64,000 nucleotides of DNA, taken from contig NC_089280.1 in NCBI RefSeq assembly GCF_963678975.1, positions 15,970,780-16,034,779 on the forward strand, given 5' to 3'. The notes under the pieces were generated by a model, which saw only the letters and a program-made list of their open reading frames with translations, searched no databases and was not told the DNA's origin. A program made the translations under genes and the position numbers. The first letter of the stretch is position 1. Each line of letters opens with the position of its first letter. Positions 54,944-64,000 of the stretch are shown piece after piece. Source of the DNA: Dysidea avara (Eukaryota > Porifera > Demospongiae > Dictyoceratida > Dysideidae).

Positions 54944-57812
54944 ACCCCCTCCGCACTGATAATCCCATACCCCCTTCCCCAATTGATTTTACTTCTACTG
55001 ATTGTGATGTATCCCACCCTTTGACTGCTCTGATATTAAATTGCCAATCTTTGGTTTCCAAGAAAGAATCCTTTCAAAATATAATTAATACTTACTCTCC
55101 TGATGTCATTTTTGGTACAGAATCATGGCTCAAGTCTAGTATAAAGAACAGTGAAGTCTTTCCAAGTGGTTATGTTGTTTATCGTCAAGACCGAGCTGAC
55201 GGCTATGGTGGTGTTTTTGTTTCCTGTCGTGATACCTTTACTACTCATGATATTCATCTCACTGCCTTGTCTTGTGAGTTAGTGGCTTGTCATATTCAAC
55301 TAGCAGATCAATCATCACTTATTGCTTGCTCAGTTTACAGACCACCTTCTAGTGATGAATCTTACCTAGCAGAACTCTGCCGACAGCTTACAGCTATTCA
55401 TATGAAATTCCCCAATTCTGCATTCTGGATTGCAGGAGACACTAACCTTCCTAATATAAACTGGATAAATAGTTACACCACTGGTCACTCTTATCCTGTT
55501 ACTCTAAACAACTCCTTCCTTGATTTCCTTAATAACAATGCACTTAGTCAAATGGTCAACACACCCACTAGGGGTCCAAACATATTAGACGTTTTCATAA
55601 CCAACAGACCTTCTTTAGTTGAGACATGTGATACTGTAGATGGTATCAGTGATCATGAAGCAGTTCTTGTTGTCTCATCCGTTATAGCAAACCTCTCCTC
55701 CCCATCTAAAAGAATAATCTATCTGTGGGCCCAAGCTGACTTTAACATTATCCGAAGCAACATTCAAACACTCTGTGAGGACTTTCTCAATAACCACTCA
55801 AGTTCAACTTCTGTTGATGTTTTATGGAATGAATTTCTGTCCATTTGTAATACCTGTATGGATTCAGTCCCAACCAAACTAATTTCTTCCAAATGTAAGC
55901 ACCCATGGATCAATAATTACATTAAGAGACTGATCATGACCCGCAGAAAGCAGCGTGCATACAATCAAGCTAGACTTTCTAGCCTATCAACAGACTGGTC
56001 TAAGTATTACGATCTCAAAAGACAGTCCCAGCGCGAATGTCGTACAGCTTTTAATAGATATGTATCCAACCTTGTTGATCCTAATAAGAACACAATTACT
56101 AAACGTTTGTGGTCTTTCATTAAGAATAAAAGGCAAGATTCTGTTGGAGTGGGCACCCTCAAACATCAGGGTGAAACATTTGTGGATGCTACAGACAAAG
56201 CAAACCTCTTAGCATATTATTTCTCCTCTGTTTTCACCAATGAAGATGTCAGTCACTTTCCTACGCTAAGTACTGATCCAACACCTAGCATACCACCAAT
56301 TCAGATACATGTGGATGGCATATACCAACTACTATCCAACATCCAACAACATAAGGCATCTGGGCCTGACAACCTTCCTGCCCGTTTTCTTAAAGAAGTG
56401 GCATATGAAATCTCCCCAGCCTTATCATTGATCTTCCAGGCTTCTTTATATCAAGGTGCACTACCAAATATCTAGAAAACTGCGAAGGTAGTTCCTATTT
56501 ATAAGAAAGGTAATAAATCAGACCCATGCAACTATAGACCTGTGTCCCTTACATGTATCTGCTGTAAAATATTAGAGCATATAGTATATTCAAGTGTGTC
56601 TAATTATCTAACATCCTTCAACATTTTATGTGATGAACAACACGGTTTCCGTCACAAAAGGAGTTGTGAAACACAATTAATTTCCATGGTTAATGACTTT
56701 GCTAAGTGTTTGAATCATAAGGGCCAGTGTAATGTACTCCTACTTGACTTCAGTAAGGCCTTTGATAAGGTTCCACATTCCCGACTCTACCTCAAGCTTC
56801 AACATTATGGGATTGATGGATCTATCCTATTGTGGATTAAGTCCTTCTTAACTTGCAGATCCCAGTATGTAGTGCTAGAAGGGAAAAACAGCTACTCTAA
56901 ACAAGTTCTCTCTGGTGTACCCCAAGGTGCTGTACTCACACCACTTCTGTTTTTACTGTATATAAATGATCTCCCTGCTTGTGTCTATAGTAAGATTAAA
57001 CTGTATGCAGATGATGTCCTACTGTATTCTTACATACATTCCAAATCAGATTGTATAGCCCTACAACAGGATCTTGACAAACTCATTGAATGGGCTCATA
57101 CTTGGCTGATGGAATTTAACATTAAGAAATGCGAACACTTGAGAATTACCAATAAAAGAAATCCCATCATTCATAGCTATCATCTGGAGAATTCTATCAT
57201 CTCTGAGGTTCCTCACACGAAATATCTCGGGGTCACCATTGACCAGAAACTATCATGGAATTAACACATTCAAAGAGTCACTAGCAAAGCAAACCAGGTT
57301 AATGGATTCTTGCGCCGTAACCTTCACCAATGCCCTGTTTCTGTTAAGAGCAATTGTTATAAGATGATGGTCCACCCCATTGTTGAATATGCATCCTCTG
57401 TCTGGGCCCCCACACCCACACCAACATAAACCAACTTGAGTCCATCCAAAGGAGAGCAGCTAGATTTTGCTACAATGATTTTTCTGGATTTAGTAGTGTA
57501 ACAAGAATGATGTCATCATTAAACTTACCTACCCTCGAAGAAAGAAGAAACAAGTCTAAGATAACTACAATGTATAAGATAATTAATGGCAATTTAAGTA
57601 TACCCACAAATGATCTAATGCCTAATCATCGTCCATCAAGGGAAGGATATTATAAACAGCTTGACACTATGATTGATTCTTATAAATTTTCCTTTTTCCC
57701 TTCTACAATCAGACTCTGGAACACACTCCCCCCCTTTGTAATTCACTCCCCTACCTTAGATGAGTTTTGTACTAACCTGAATATTCATTATGATCACACC
57801 TGTGCACAATAA
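54940..57812 (+). pseudogene. LINE copy 2 ORF2, endonuclease and reverse transcriptase
   Basis: Frame 54940-56475 gives the complete endonuclease (Leu-Asn-Cys-Gln-Ser, Thr-Glu-Ser-Trp-Leu, Ala-Gly-Asp-Thr-Asn, Ser-Asp-His-Glu-Ala) and the start of the reverse transcriptase. A TAG at 56473 stands where copy 1 has Trp. The frame continues to 57264 (Leu-Asp-Phe-Ser-Lys-Ala-Phe-Asp, Gly-Val-Pro-Gln-Gly, Tyr-Ala-Asp-Asp), where a TAA replaces Glu. A shift near 57410 then precedes the C-terminal part (57507-57812). Not functional. Confidence 0.88.
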
Positions 57813-57870
57813 TCTTTTTGATTTCTGCACAGTAACAAATATAATAATATAATAATAACTAGCTATAATA

Positions 57871-58639
57871 TTATACCACTGAGGTCTGTACATTATCCCC
57901 AAATTAAAGTAACTTAAATTTAGAGTTTCCTGGGATTCAGGAAACTTCCTCTGACATTTGAACTTGTGGGCTTGCACTAGAAACACCACTGAAACTATCA
58001 TAGTTTGGCAGCACAAAATTGGGAACAAGGAAGGGCAAAATACGGCTGCAATGTAATAGGAAAATTGTATTGGTTCAAAAGTAGATGAAGGGTACATTTG
58101 TTACAAAACACAATTTTAAATGGACATCAAAAGAATGATTTCAGTATAGTAACTAGTTAGCCAAATCAGATATGTGTGTTTGGATCACTACAATACTTGA
58201 CTGTGCAGCCAGAAACCATATATACCGAATTGTTGACATTAATGATTTAAAGGGAATACATGAATTTCAGTAAATTTGAAGTAATATAATGCTATGATCG
58301 GCTGCACTCTGAGACCCTATGCTTATCACTCACTACCAAATCTGGAAAACATCTTGGATGATACACTGCTGAGGAGAAGTCTTCTTTCAATCCAACAATA
58401 TCTTGTGCATTTTACCACTGTTACTACCAAGATTCTTCACACACACATGCGCACTACACACACACTAAGCAAACCAAAAGCCTCCAACAGCAGTGAGCCA
58501 GTGAACCAGCATTGGGATACCTGTCTTGTGCAGGCAAAACCTCTTAGGGCAGGACTGTTAACCCGCAAAGGGACTGTTCAAGTCTCACAGTCAGAGGCCA
58601 TGGAGCCCAAAATTCCACCAACACTGATAAGTGAGACAA
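57871..58639. other. Intergenic, no gene seen
   Basis: A 127-codon frame (58294-58677) overlaps a SINE at its end and has no recognised domain, splice context or signal. It is probably chance. Confidence 0.45.
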
Positions 58640-58870
58640 GCAATTTGCTTCCCCAGTTAACATCTGGTATCCATTGATGTTACAGCTGGGTGTGCTGCTT
58701 CCCCAGTTGACACCAAGTCACCATTATACGGCTGAGTAGAATAGAGCAATGTGAGTAAAGTTTAAAGAAAGAACAACAACAATACCATGCAACTTTGGCA
58801 TTGAACCTGAAACCTTTCAATTACCAGGCCAATTGTCTAGCCACTTGGCAATGCTGCCTCACACACACGT
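58640..58870 (-). mobile_element. tRNA-derived SINE
   Basis: On the minus strand, the A box (TTGCCAAGTGGCTAGACAA, 58832-58850) and B box (GGTTCAATGCC, 58797-58807) have the right spacing for a tRNA-derived head. The body follows (GTTGTTGTTC, TTTACTCACATTGCTC, GGTGTCAACTGGGGAAGCAG). A fragment of this body lies at 13985-14085. Target duplications were not identified. Confidence 0.72.
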
Positions 58871-59454
58871 GTGCACATCCTGATTTGCACTACTAACCAT
58901 TATACAAAATGTGATAACACTAAGTTTGCAAAATCAGGCTGGAAAAATAAACTATAGCTAGTTAATGCATTTATTTGACCATGAAGAGTTCACTTGGGAA
59001 TATAAAAACATAATTATACACTATAATATTAACTGTCAACAGATAGGAATTTAGTGTTAACTACAGCAGGCCTAGGTTGTTGGCACATTGTTTGGGTAAA
59101 AGTAAACTAGTGACCTGAAGATTATATACTAATGGTTAATCTATATAATTTGTTGCATGTTTATATAGGGTCCTGCATTATTATAATAACAATAAACTGC
59201 ATGTATATAGTCATGATACCTACGTATACAGATATAGCCTTTGCATTGGTGATTCAAAATTACAAAGGACTAGCTATCATTCTTGAGTGGCTTTCAATTG
59301 CAAAATATTACAATGTATACGTATAATATAATCATGAAAAATGCAGTGCTCCATTCAGCTTGTGCTAGATCAGTAGCTGCGTTTTACCATATAAATTAGC
59401 TATATGCATCTGATGTAACTAGCTATGCACAGCGGCATGTGCAATACTGACGAT
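58871..59454. other. Intergenic, no gene seen
   Basis: AT-rich; nothing recognised. Confidence 0.5.
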
Positions 59455-60390
59455 ACCATACTTTATAATGTTATTCATTCTACATCCAACTGTTTATCAC
59501 TTCAAAATGATCTCAACTCCTTATTACAATGGGGCACTAGATCTGCATGGTGTGTTTTTTAATCCTGATAAGTGTATTCATGAGAATCACTCGTAAACAC
59601 AATCCGATCACATACAACTACACCATTATAATGACATCTCTATCAAAGAAGTTTCATCTACTAAATATTTAGGAGTTACAATCACCAATAACTTGCCTTG
59701 ATCCACACACATTACTAACATCACATCCAAAGCTCTAGATCTTTCAGTCAAAGCATTCCTACAGAGAAATCTTAAGTCCTGCCCAACTCAGATCAAATTA
59801 AATTGAAATGTTATAATGCCATGATAAGACCAATCTTAGAATACGTCAATCCTGTCTGGTCCCCTCACATCAGAAGAGACATTGATAAGCTTGAACAAAT
59901 ACAGAGGCAATCTGCCAGATTCATTATGGCTGACTTCTCGCGTTTCAGCAGCGTAACCAACATGCTCATTGATCTTAACATTCCCAGCTTAGAACACCGC
60001 AGTCAAGTATCCAGTATCACCCTCCTCTACAAAATTGCTCATAATCTCATTGATATAGTTCCTGTTGATTTAATCACTGTCACTTCTAACACCAGAGGAC
60101 ACGACCAAAGATTTCATCATATCTATGCAAGGACCAATCAGTACAGTAATTCATTCTTCCCTAGATCAATTAGACTATGGAATTCACTCCCACCTGACCT
60201 AATCCAACAGCAATCATTACATATTTTTAAGTACCATCTGAAATTATTATTACTTTCCCTGCCAATCACTAATCCCATAGTCAATCATATTGTAAAACAT
60301 TTTGTATGCATGTGTCATATGTGCGTTAATCCTCAAACTGAGGCTGTACATATTTGGAAAATAATAATAATACTGTTTGTGCATGCGTAA
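59455..60390 (+). pseudogene. LINE of another family, ORF2 3' fragment
   Basis: It begins in the reverse transcriptase Asp-Asp box (Asp-Asp-Thr-Ile-Leu-Tyr) at about 59450. It continues in broken frames and then a 195-codon open frame (59803-60390) with Ile-Arg-Pro-Ile-Leu-Glu-Tyr-Val-Asn-Pro-Val-Trp-Ser-Pro, Glu-Gln-Ile-Gln-Arg-Gln-Ser-Ala-Arg-Phe and Arg-Leu-Trp-Asn-Ser-Leu-Pro-Pro. It is a 5'-truncated LINE, clearly distinct from the CR1-like pair. It ends only about 10 bp before the stop codon of the ubiquitin-like gene on the other strand. Confidence 0.82.
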
Positions 60391-60401
60391 GTGTGGAATG
60401 G

Positions 60402-60890
60402 TTAATCTAACATACAACAACTCTGTCCCCCGTCAACTCGAACAACCAAGTGAATGTTAGCATTACTTTGAATTCCATAATCAGAGATAGTCCTTTTGTT
60501 GTTTTCCAATTGTTCCACGCCAAAAATCAATCGTTGGTGATCAACTGGAACATTAAGCTCTTCAAATATTTTTCTTTTTAGCACTAATATGGTTTCCTCG
60601 GTATTTATTTTGACCGTGATGGTCCTTCCAGTCAAAGATTTAACAGCAACAACTATCAGTCCGGCCCCACGTAGTCGTGCAACCAGGTGTAAGGTGGATT
60701 CGTTTTGAATGCAATAGTCACTTGGAGTCAAACCATCCTCAAGTTGCTTTCCGGCATATATCAGTCGCGCGTCATCTTTTAGCGCTGGATCGTCTGAAAA
60801 TAGTCTCAACTTAACTGTCTCGAAGTAGTCAGTAGGTTCTACTTCCAAACTAACTGTCTTTCCATTGAGAGTTTTCACAAATATACGCAT
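60402..60890 (-). CDS. Divergent double-ubiquitin protein
   Basis: Single exon, 162 residues from the Met at 60890, which aligns with ubiquitin Met1. An upstream in-frame Met at 60938 would overlap the E-box and add a basic stretch. Residues 1-77 are a ubiquitin fold ([12 protein letters not shown], [10 protein letters not shown], ending Leu-Arg-Gly-Ala-Gly). Residues 78-155 are a second fold ([11 protein letters not shown], Gln-Arg-Leu-Ile-Phe-Gly, ending Val-Asp-Gly-Gly). A seven-residue tail with two Cys follows. The first linker is not a cleavable Gly-Gly, so the two folds should stay joined, as in ISG15 or FAT10. The last Gly-Gly could be exposed by removing the tail. Of the ubiquitin lysines, only the counterparts of Lys6, Lys11-type and Lys48-type positions are partly kept. 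The role is unknown; a protein modifier is likely. Confidence 0.8.
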   Translation of the reverse strand: MRIFVKTLNGKTVSLEVEPTDYFETVKLRLFSDDPALKDDARLIYAGKQLEDGLTPSDYCIQNESTLHLVARLRGAGLIVVAVKSLTGRTITVKINTEETILVLKRKIFEELNVPVDHQRLIFGVEQLENNKRTISDYGIQSNANIHLVVRVDGGQSCCMLD

Positions 60891-60938
60891 AGTGAATGCC
60901 GAACTTCTCTTGAATCGCACTGGGGCTCGAAATCGCAA

Positions 60939-60946
60939 TCACGTGA
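60939..60946. promoter_or_regulatory. TCACGTGA E-box palindrome of the double-ubiquitin gene
   Basis: It lies about 50 bp before the start codon. The same palindrome stands just upstream of two other genes in the window. Confidence 0.5.
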
Positions 60947-61584
60947 AAAGTTGAGGGAGGGGCTTTGTTATGTTGAAGTGCACGAGAGTGCATCATTTGT
61001 AAAAGGTGATTGGGTAAAAGGTATCAGTTATAACCATGCTATTACGCACTGCACAAAGTTCATTGTGCTTTTCGTAACTTGGATTGTAGAAATATCAATT
61101 ATAATAAAAAAAATTATGTTGGCTAACTGTGCGTTATTCCAAATAAAGCATACTTTACTAAAGCAGCAATGTATTGTTCTGTCGAGATGTTGTTAGCAAT
61201 GTTATGTCAGAGTATATTAAAGGTAATTACTAGTTTACGGTCCTGAGATCGGTATTATTGTTCTTTTGTCACAGTGTTAGTCTGCCCGCCCCTGTACTTT
61301 TTTGTTAAGCTGGGGGAGCGGACAGCACTAGACTAGACTACTTTTGGAATTATATGCATATTTAATTCGACTTTACAACTCGCTACCTACTAACTTAACT
61401 AATACACCTGACTTAAACACATTTTGTCACGCACTTCATCTATATAGACAACAGTAATTTTAAGTTTACATCTTTTCACATGCACACAACACTCAATTAT
61501 GAGGTATGTGCGTTAAACAAGTTAAATTAAATATTCAGGTCAACCTGAACCTGGAAGCACACCTGGTGACCAGCCCATCCCCTA
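60947..61584. other. Intergenic, no gene seen
   Basis: AT-rich, with one GC-rich inverted pair (GTCTGCCCGCCCC at about 61279 and GGGGGAGCGGACAG at about 61312) that may be a small hairpin. An 81-codon frame (60951-61196) has no domain. Confidence 0.45.
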
Positions 61585-62290
61585 GTAGTGGCGGATCCAG
61601 CAGGGGGCAAATACCCGCCTCTCCCTTCTGATCCAGGATTTTGCTAGGAGCACACTAATAGAAGTCACTCCACGTTTCACACACTCTGTGAAATGCGAAG
61701 AATGGTCTATCTAGGGGGGTCTACCAGGCAATTTTGAAAAATGTAGTGTTCTGAGATTGGATTTGGTGTGCAATTTTGACTGAAATTTTAGGAGCATGCG
61801 TAGGAGTTATCAAAGGTGGTTTCCACTGAAAAGTAGATCCAGGATGTAGGATCTGGTCCCCAAAAGATTTAATTTTGTGGATTGTCAAATTCCATGCAGT
61901 AGTCTGAGTGCTAAACACAGTAAAAACAAATTAGTGAAGGTCACTAGTGAGGTCCTGAAATTCCTATAGTGTACCCATAGAATATATAGGTGCTGCAGAT
62001 ACAAGTTTTCACACTAAGCAACTGTAGAATAGTAGTATTTAATTCACTGACTGTTCTATTAGAGTATCTCGATCTTTTAGCCAAAATACTATTTTGTGGA
62101 GTTCCTTGAGGAAAGAGGCTGTGCTCCCACTGATCATCATTGTAATGGTGTAGATTGATGTACGTACTCATACTGATATGTGTTTGTGAACAAATTAAAT
62201 AAGCAGCAACACATTGGCCTGAGCTTTTCTTGTCATTCAGAAGGGGTTTCCGAACCCCCCCTTGCAGGCCCCTGGATTTTTGCTGAGTTC
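61585..62290. mobile_element. GGCGGATCC-end MITE, right border uncertain
   Basis: TAGTGGCGGATCCAGCAGGG is a typical start. The CTCTATTAGAG motif followed by TATCTCGATC is at 62050-62075. The G/C-rich stretch GGGGTTTCCGAACCCCCC at 62242 may be the other end, but no duplication was found. Confidence 0.5.
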
Positions 62291-62308
62291 CATGTACACT
62301 GGAAGAAG

Positions 62309-62345
62309 AAGTATGAATACTATCATAGATAGTATCTATGATACT
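62309..62345. repeat. Short palindrome
   Basis: AATACTATCATAGATAGTATC is followed by TATGATACTATTATAG, a near-perfect hairpin. Confidence 0.7.
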
Positions 62346-62569
62346 ATTATAGTGAGCTAGAAAGCAGAATTAGCTAGTATAATATAGTATAAGGTTTCCT
62401 CAACAAAGGAAAAATTGAAAAATCAACTTTCTGAGATGGAATTTGGTGACAATTTTGACTAAAAGTTGAATTTGTTTATGAAAATTCAATGCTGGAAGCA
62501 TGAATACTACTGAGCTGGTAGTAGCTATAAAGTCTGTAAGGAATTTTGAAAAATTCACTTTTTGAGAAT

Positions 62570-62960
62570 GATTTTGGTGGTTGAAAATTTATGTAACGGT
62601 TGAACATAGCTGACAACAAAGCGTAACAGATACTTCACTTTTCAGACAATAATTGATAGCTGGGGCACGTGGCACCATTTCTTTTGATGTGGTACGCGTG
62701 GGTTCACCAGTCAAAATAATTAATTTTATTTTACAAAAAATAAAGTTGACAAGTACACAAAATAATTTGGAATTTTCAACTAGAGTAGGGACCATAGCAC
62801 ATCGATTAAAGAAATGCACAGTAGGGATATAACATTTCTTATTGTTTTACTGTGATTTAATATTGTGTACTACTCCAGCTTGTTTCAGCACTTTTTTATT
62901 GATGTGCTATGGTCCCTACTCTAGTTGAAAATTCCATTTTTTTGTGTACTTGTATACTCT
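62570..62960. repeat. Repeat family X, 3' part with inverted end
   Basis: GGTTGAACATAGCTGACAAC, CTTTTCAGACAATAATTGAT and ACCATAGCACATCGAT match the end of the 2820-3700 copy. Here the last block is followed by its own inverse (62897-62950: ATTGATGTGCTATGGTCCCT), giving a hairpin of about 50-bp arms. Confidence 0.72.
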
Positions 62961-63070
62961 TGACTGTTTTATTAGACTGTTCTAATAGAGTATCTCCATG
63001 CATCTCTAAATGTATAGAGGGGCAAATTTAGGGGAGGGGAAAGAGGGGCCAATACCCCTCCCCCCCTTCA
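62961..63070. repeat. CTCTATTAGAG motif and a GGCAAATTTAGG MITE-like end
   Basis: Two motif copies (62963-62995) are followed by GAGGGGCAAATTTAGGGGAG and a C run, resembling the G-rich starts of the other MITEs; no second end found. Confidence 0.5.
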
Positions 63071-63338
63071 GAAATTTTTATAGTGTTACTCATTGAACAT
63101 AATAAGATTCAAACATTTTTTGATGCAGTTTATGACTGTATAATAAAATAGATCTGAATTTCTACCCATATAGGTATAACACAAGGGCCACCGAGTACAA
63201 AAAGGAAATAAAAGTTGTGATCTGAAGACAGGGTTAGTAAAGTTAGAAGGCCCTTGCAGCTGAGTTTCCCTTGCATTGTCTTCATTAGTGCCCTGTCTAA
63301 GAGACTAAATTGACTTCTAAACAGTTGCCTAACCCTAA

Positions 63339-63401
63339 CCTAATCCTAGAAGCACTTTTCCTAATCCTAGGAGCGCTGCTCCTAATCTTAGGAGTGCTGT
63401 T
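63339..63401. repeat. 21-bp minisatellite, three units
   Basis: Unit CCTAATCCTAGGAGCGCTGCT, three copies with a few changes. Confidence 0.85.
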
Positions 63402-64000
63402 CCTAGATAAGAAAAATCAATGGTATCATACTGTGCGTAGTGCATGGCTAGCCATTCTAATCACTACATGTATACAATAATTTGCAACATGCTAAAGTGC
63501 TCCTACTAATAACTAGTAGCCTGAGGGGTCCGCAACTACGAACAATCCTGTACAAGATTTCAAATCTTTGGCAAGATTTTAAAGAATTCATGGCAAGATT
63601 TCAAAGCAAATGAAATATCTAGTATCTGGGATAGTTCAATCACGTGATGCTTAGTATCCTAAAATGTGTGGAAATAGTTAGATACCACACATACCAGCAT
63701 CCTTGAGGCATAAAATGCTGAGTAGCAAGTGTTAGAATGATGTGATCCTATGAAGCATTTATGCCTCAAAGTCGCTAGTATTGGTATCTAACTGCTTCAA
63801 AAAATGGTCAGCCAGCAGTGAAAAGGACATTGTAGCTATGCCTCATGTGAAGAGTATACAAAAGGCTGATTGGAAAACTCCATGTGAAAATTTACCTGCC
63901 TCTCAAGGCTCAGCTGCTGAGACAGTACTTTTACTGGTGATACACACTGCTTATCAACAAGTACTGCATCAGTTTGAGTAAGAGAAATGTATCAAGAATT
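63402..64000. other. Intergenic, no gene seen
   Basis: A short direct repeat (GCAAGATTT-CAAAG words at 63553-63610). A 66-codon frame at 63781-63981 has no recognised domain. TCACGTGAT at 63640 is another E-box palindrome. Confidence 0.45.

Larger units (their letters stand above)
54620..57870 (+). mobile_element. CR1/L2-group LINE, copy 2, 5' truncated
   Basis: This runs parallel to LINE copy 1 (minus strand, 6398-11240) from near GTGTTTGTCAGCAC onward. It starts within ORF1, so the PHD finger is missing: the usual 5' truncation of LINE insertions. The 3' end has a TAATA-rich tail. ORF2 is interrupted by at least two stop codons and one frame shift. High similarity to copy 1, with each copy broken at different places, suggests that both came from an active source not long ago. 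Confidence 0.87.

Noticed and set aside
58294-58677. 127-codon open frame as a gene
   Set aside because: No domain, no splice or signal context, and its 3' part is a SINE.

Overview
The window looks like nuclear DNA of an animal, most likely a demosponge. It is AT-rich. Its introns fall into two classes: very short ones (49-60 bp in the Ig genes) and longer ones filled with repeats. Exons have GT/AG borders and are mostly phase 1. The families present (tandem death domains, small secreted two-Ig proteins, a large beta-helix protein with many membrane spans) fit sponges. No rRNA gene, CRISPR array or operon is seen. The species cannot be named from the sequence alone.

Layout. 1-4 kb: hAT-type MITEs, a 210-bp (GT)n tract, a piggyBac transposase relic and one copy of an uncharacterised repeat family ('family X'). 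4.0-14.6 kb: a plus-strand gene with three death-domain exons and a basic tail, all in phase 1. A 4.8-kb antisense CR1-like LINE and several MITEs sit in its introns. 14.6-26.8 kb: a foldback element and its partial duplicate, decayed LINE pieces, Ig gene A (intact) and Ig copy B (broken), and more MITEs, including a nested pair. 27.7-32.0 kb: a single-exon 1428-residue protein with Pmp-like beta-helix repeats and a multi-span membrane region. 33-44 kb: hairpin elements, Ig copy C (broken by a hAT insertion that itself carries a Mutator-like insertion) and Ig gene D (intact). C and D lie on a tandem segmental duplication. 44.4-44.9 kb: a decayed extracellular-protein gene. 46.85-48.27 kb: a PIF/Harbinger-like element (33-bp inverted repeats, TTA duplications) that carries a two-exon gene for a 300-residue Cys-rich protein. 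48.5-50.8 kb: a broken B-box/RecQ-like gene and possible further exons. 51-58 kb: more MITEs and a second copy of the CR1-like LINE. 58-64 kb: a tRNA-derived SINE, a 3' fragment of another LINE, a divergent double-ubiquitin gene and further repeats.

Functional reading (inference): the window puts together secreted Ig proteins in tandem duplication, a multi-death-domain adaptor, a large surface receptor-like protein and a double-ubiquitin modifier. This could be part of a recognition or innate-immune neighbourhood, but nothing in the DNA proves joint function. The most unusual structures are the TIR-bounded two-exon gene at 46.85-48.27 kb and a short motif built around CTCTATTAGAG that recurs in otherwise different MITEs.
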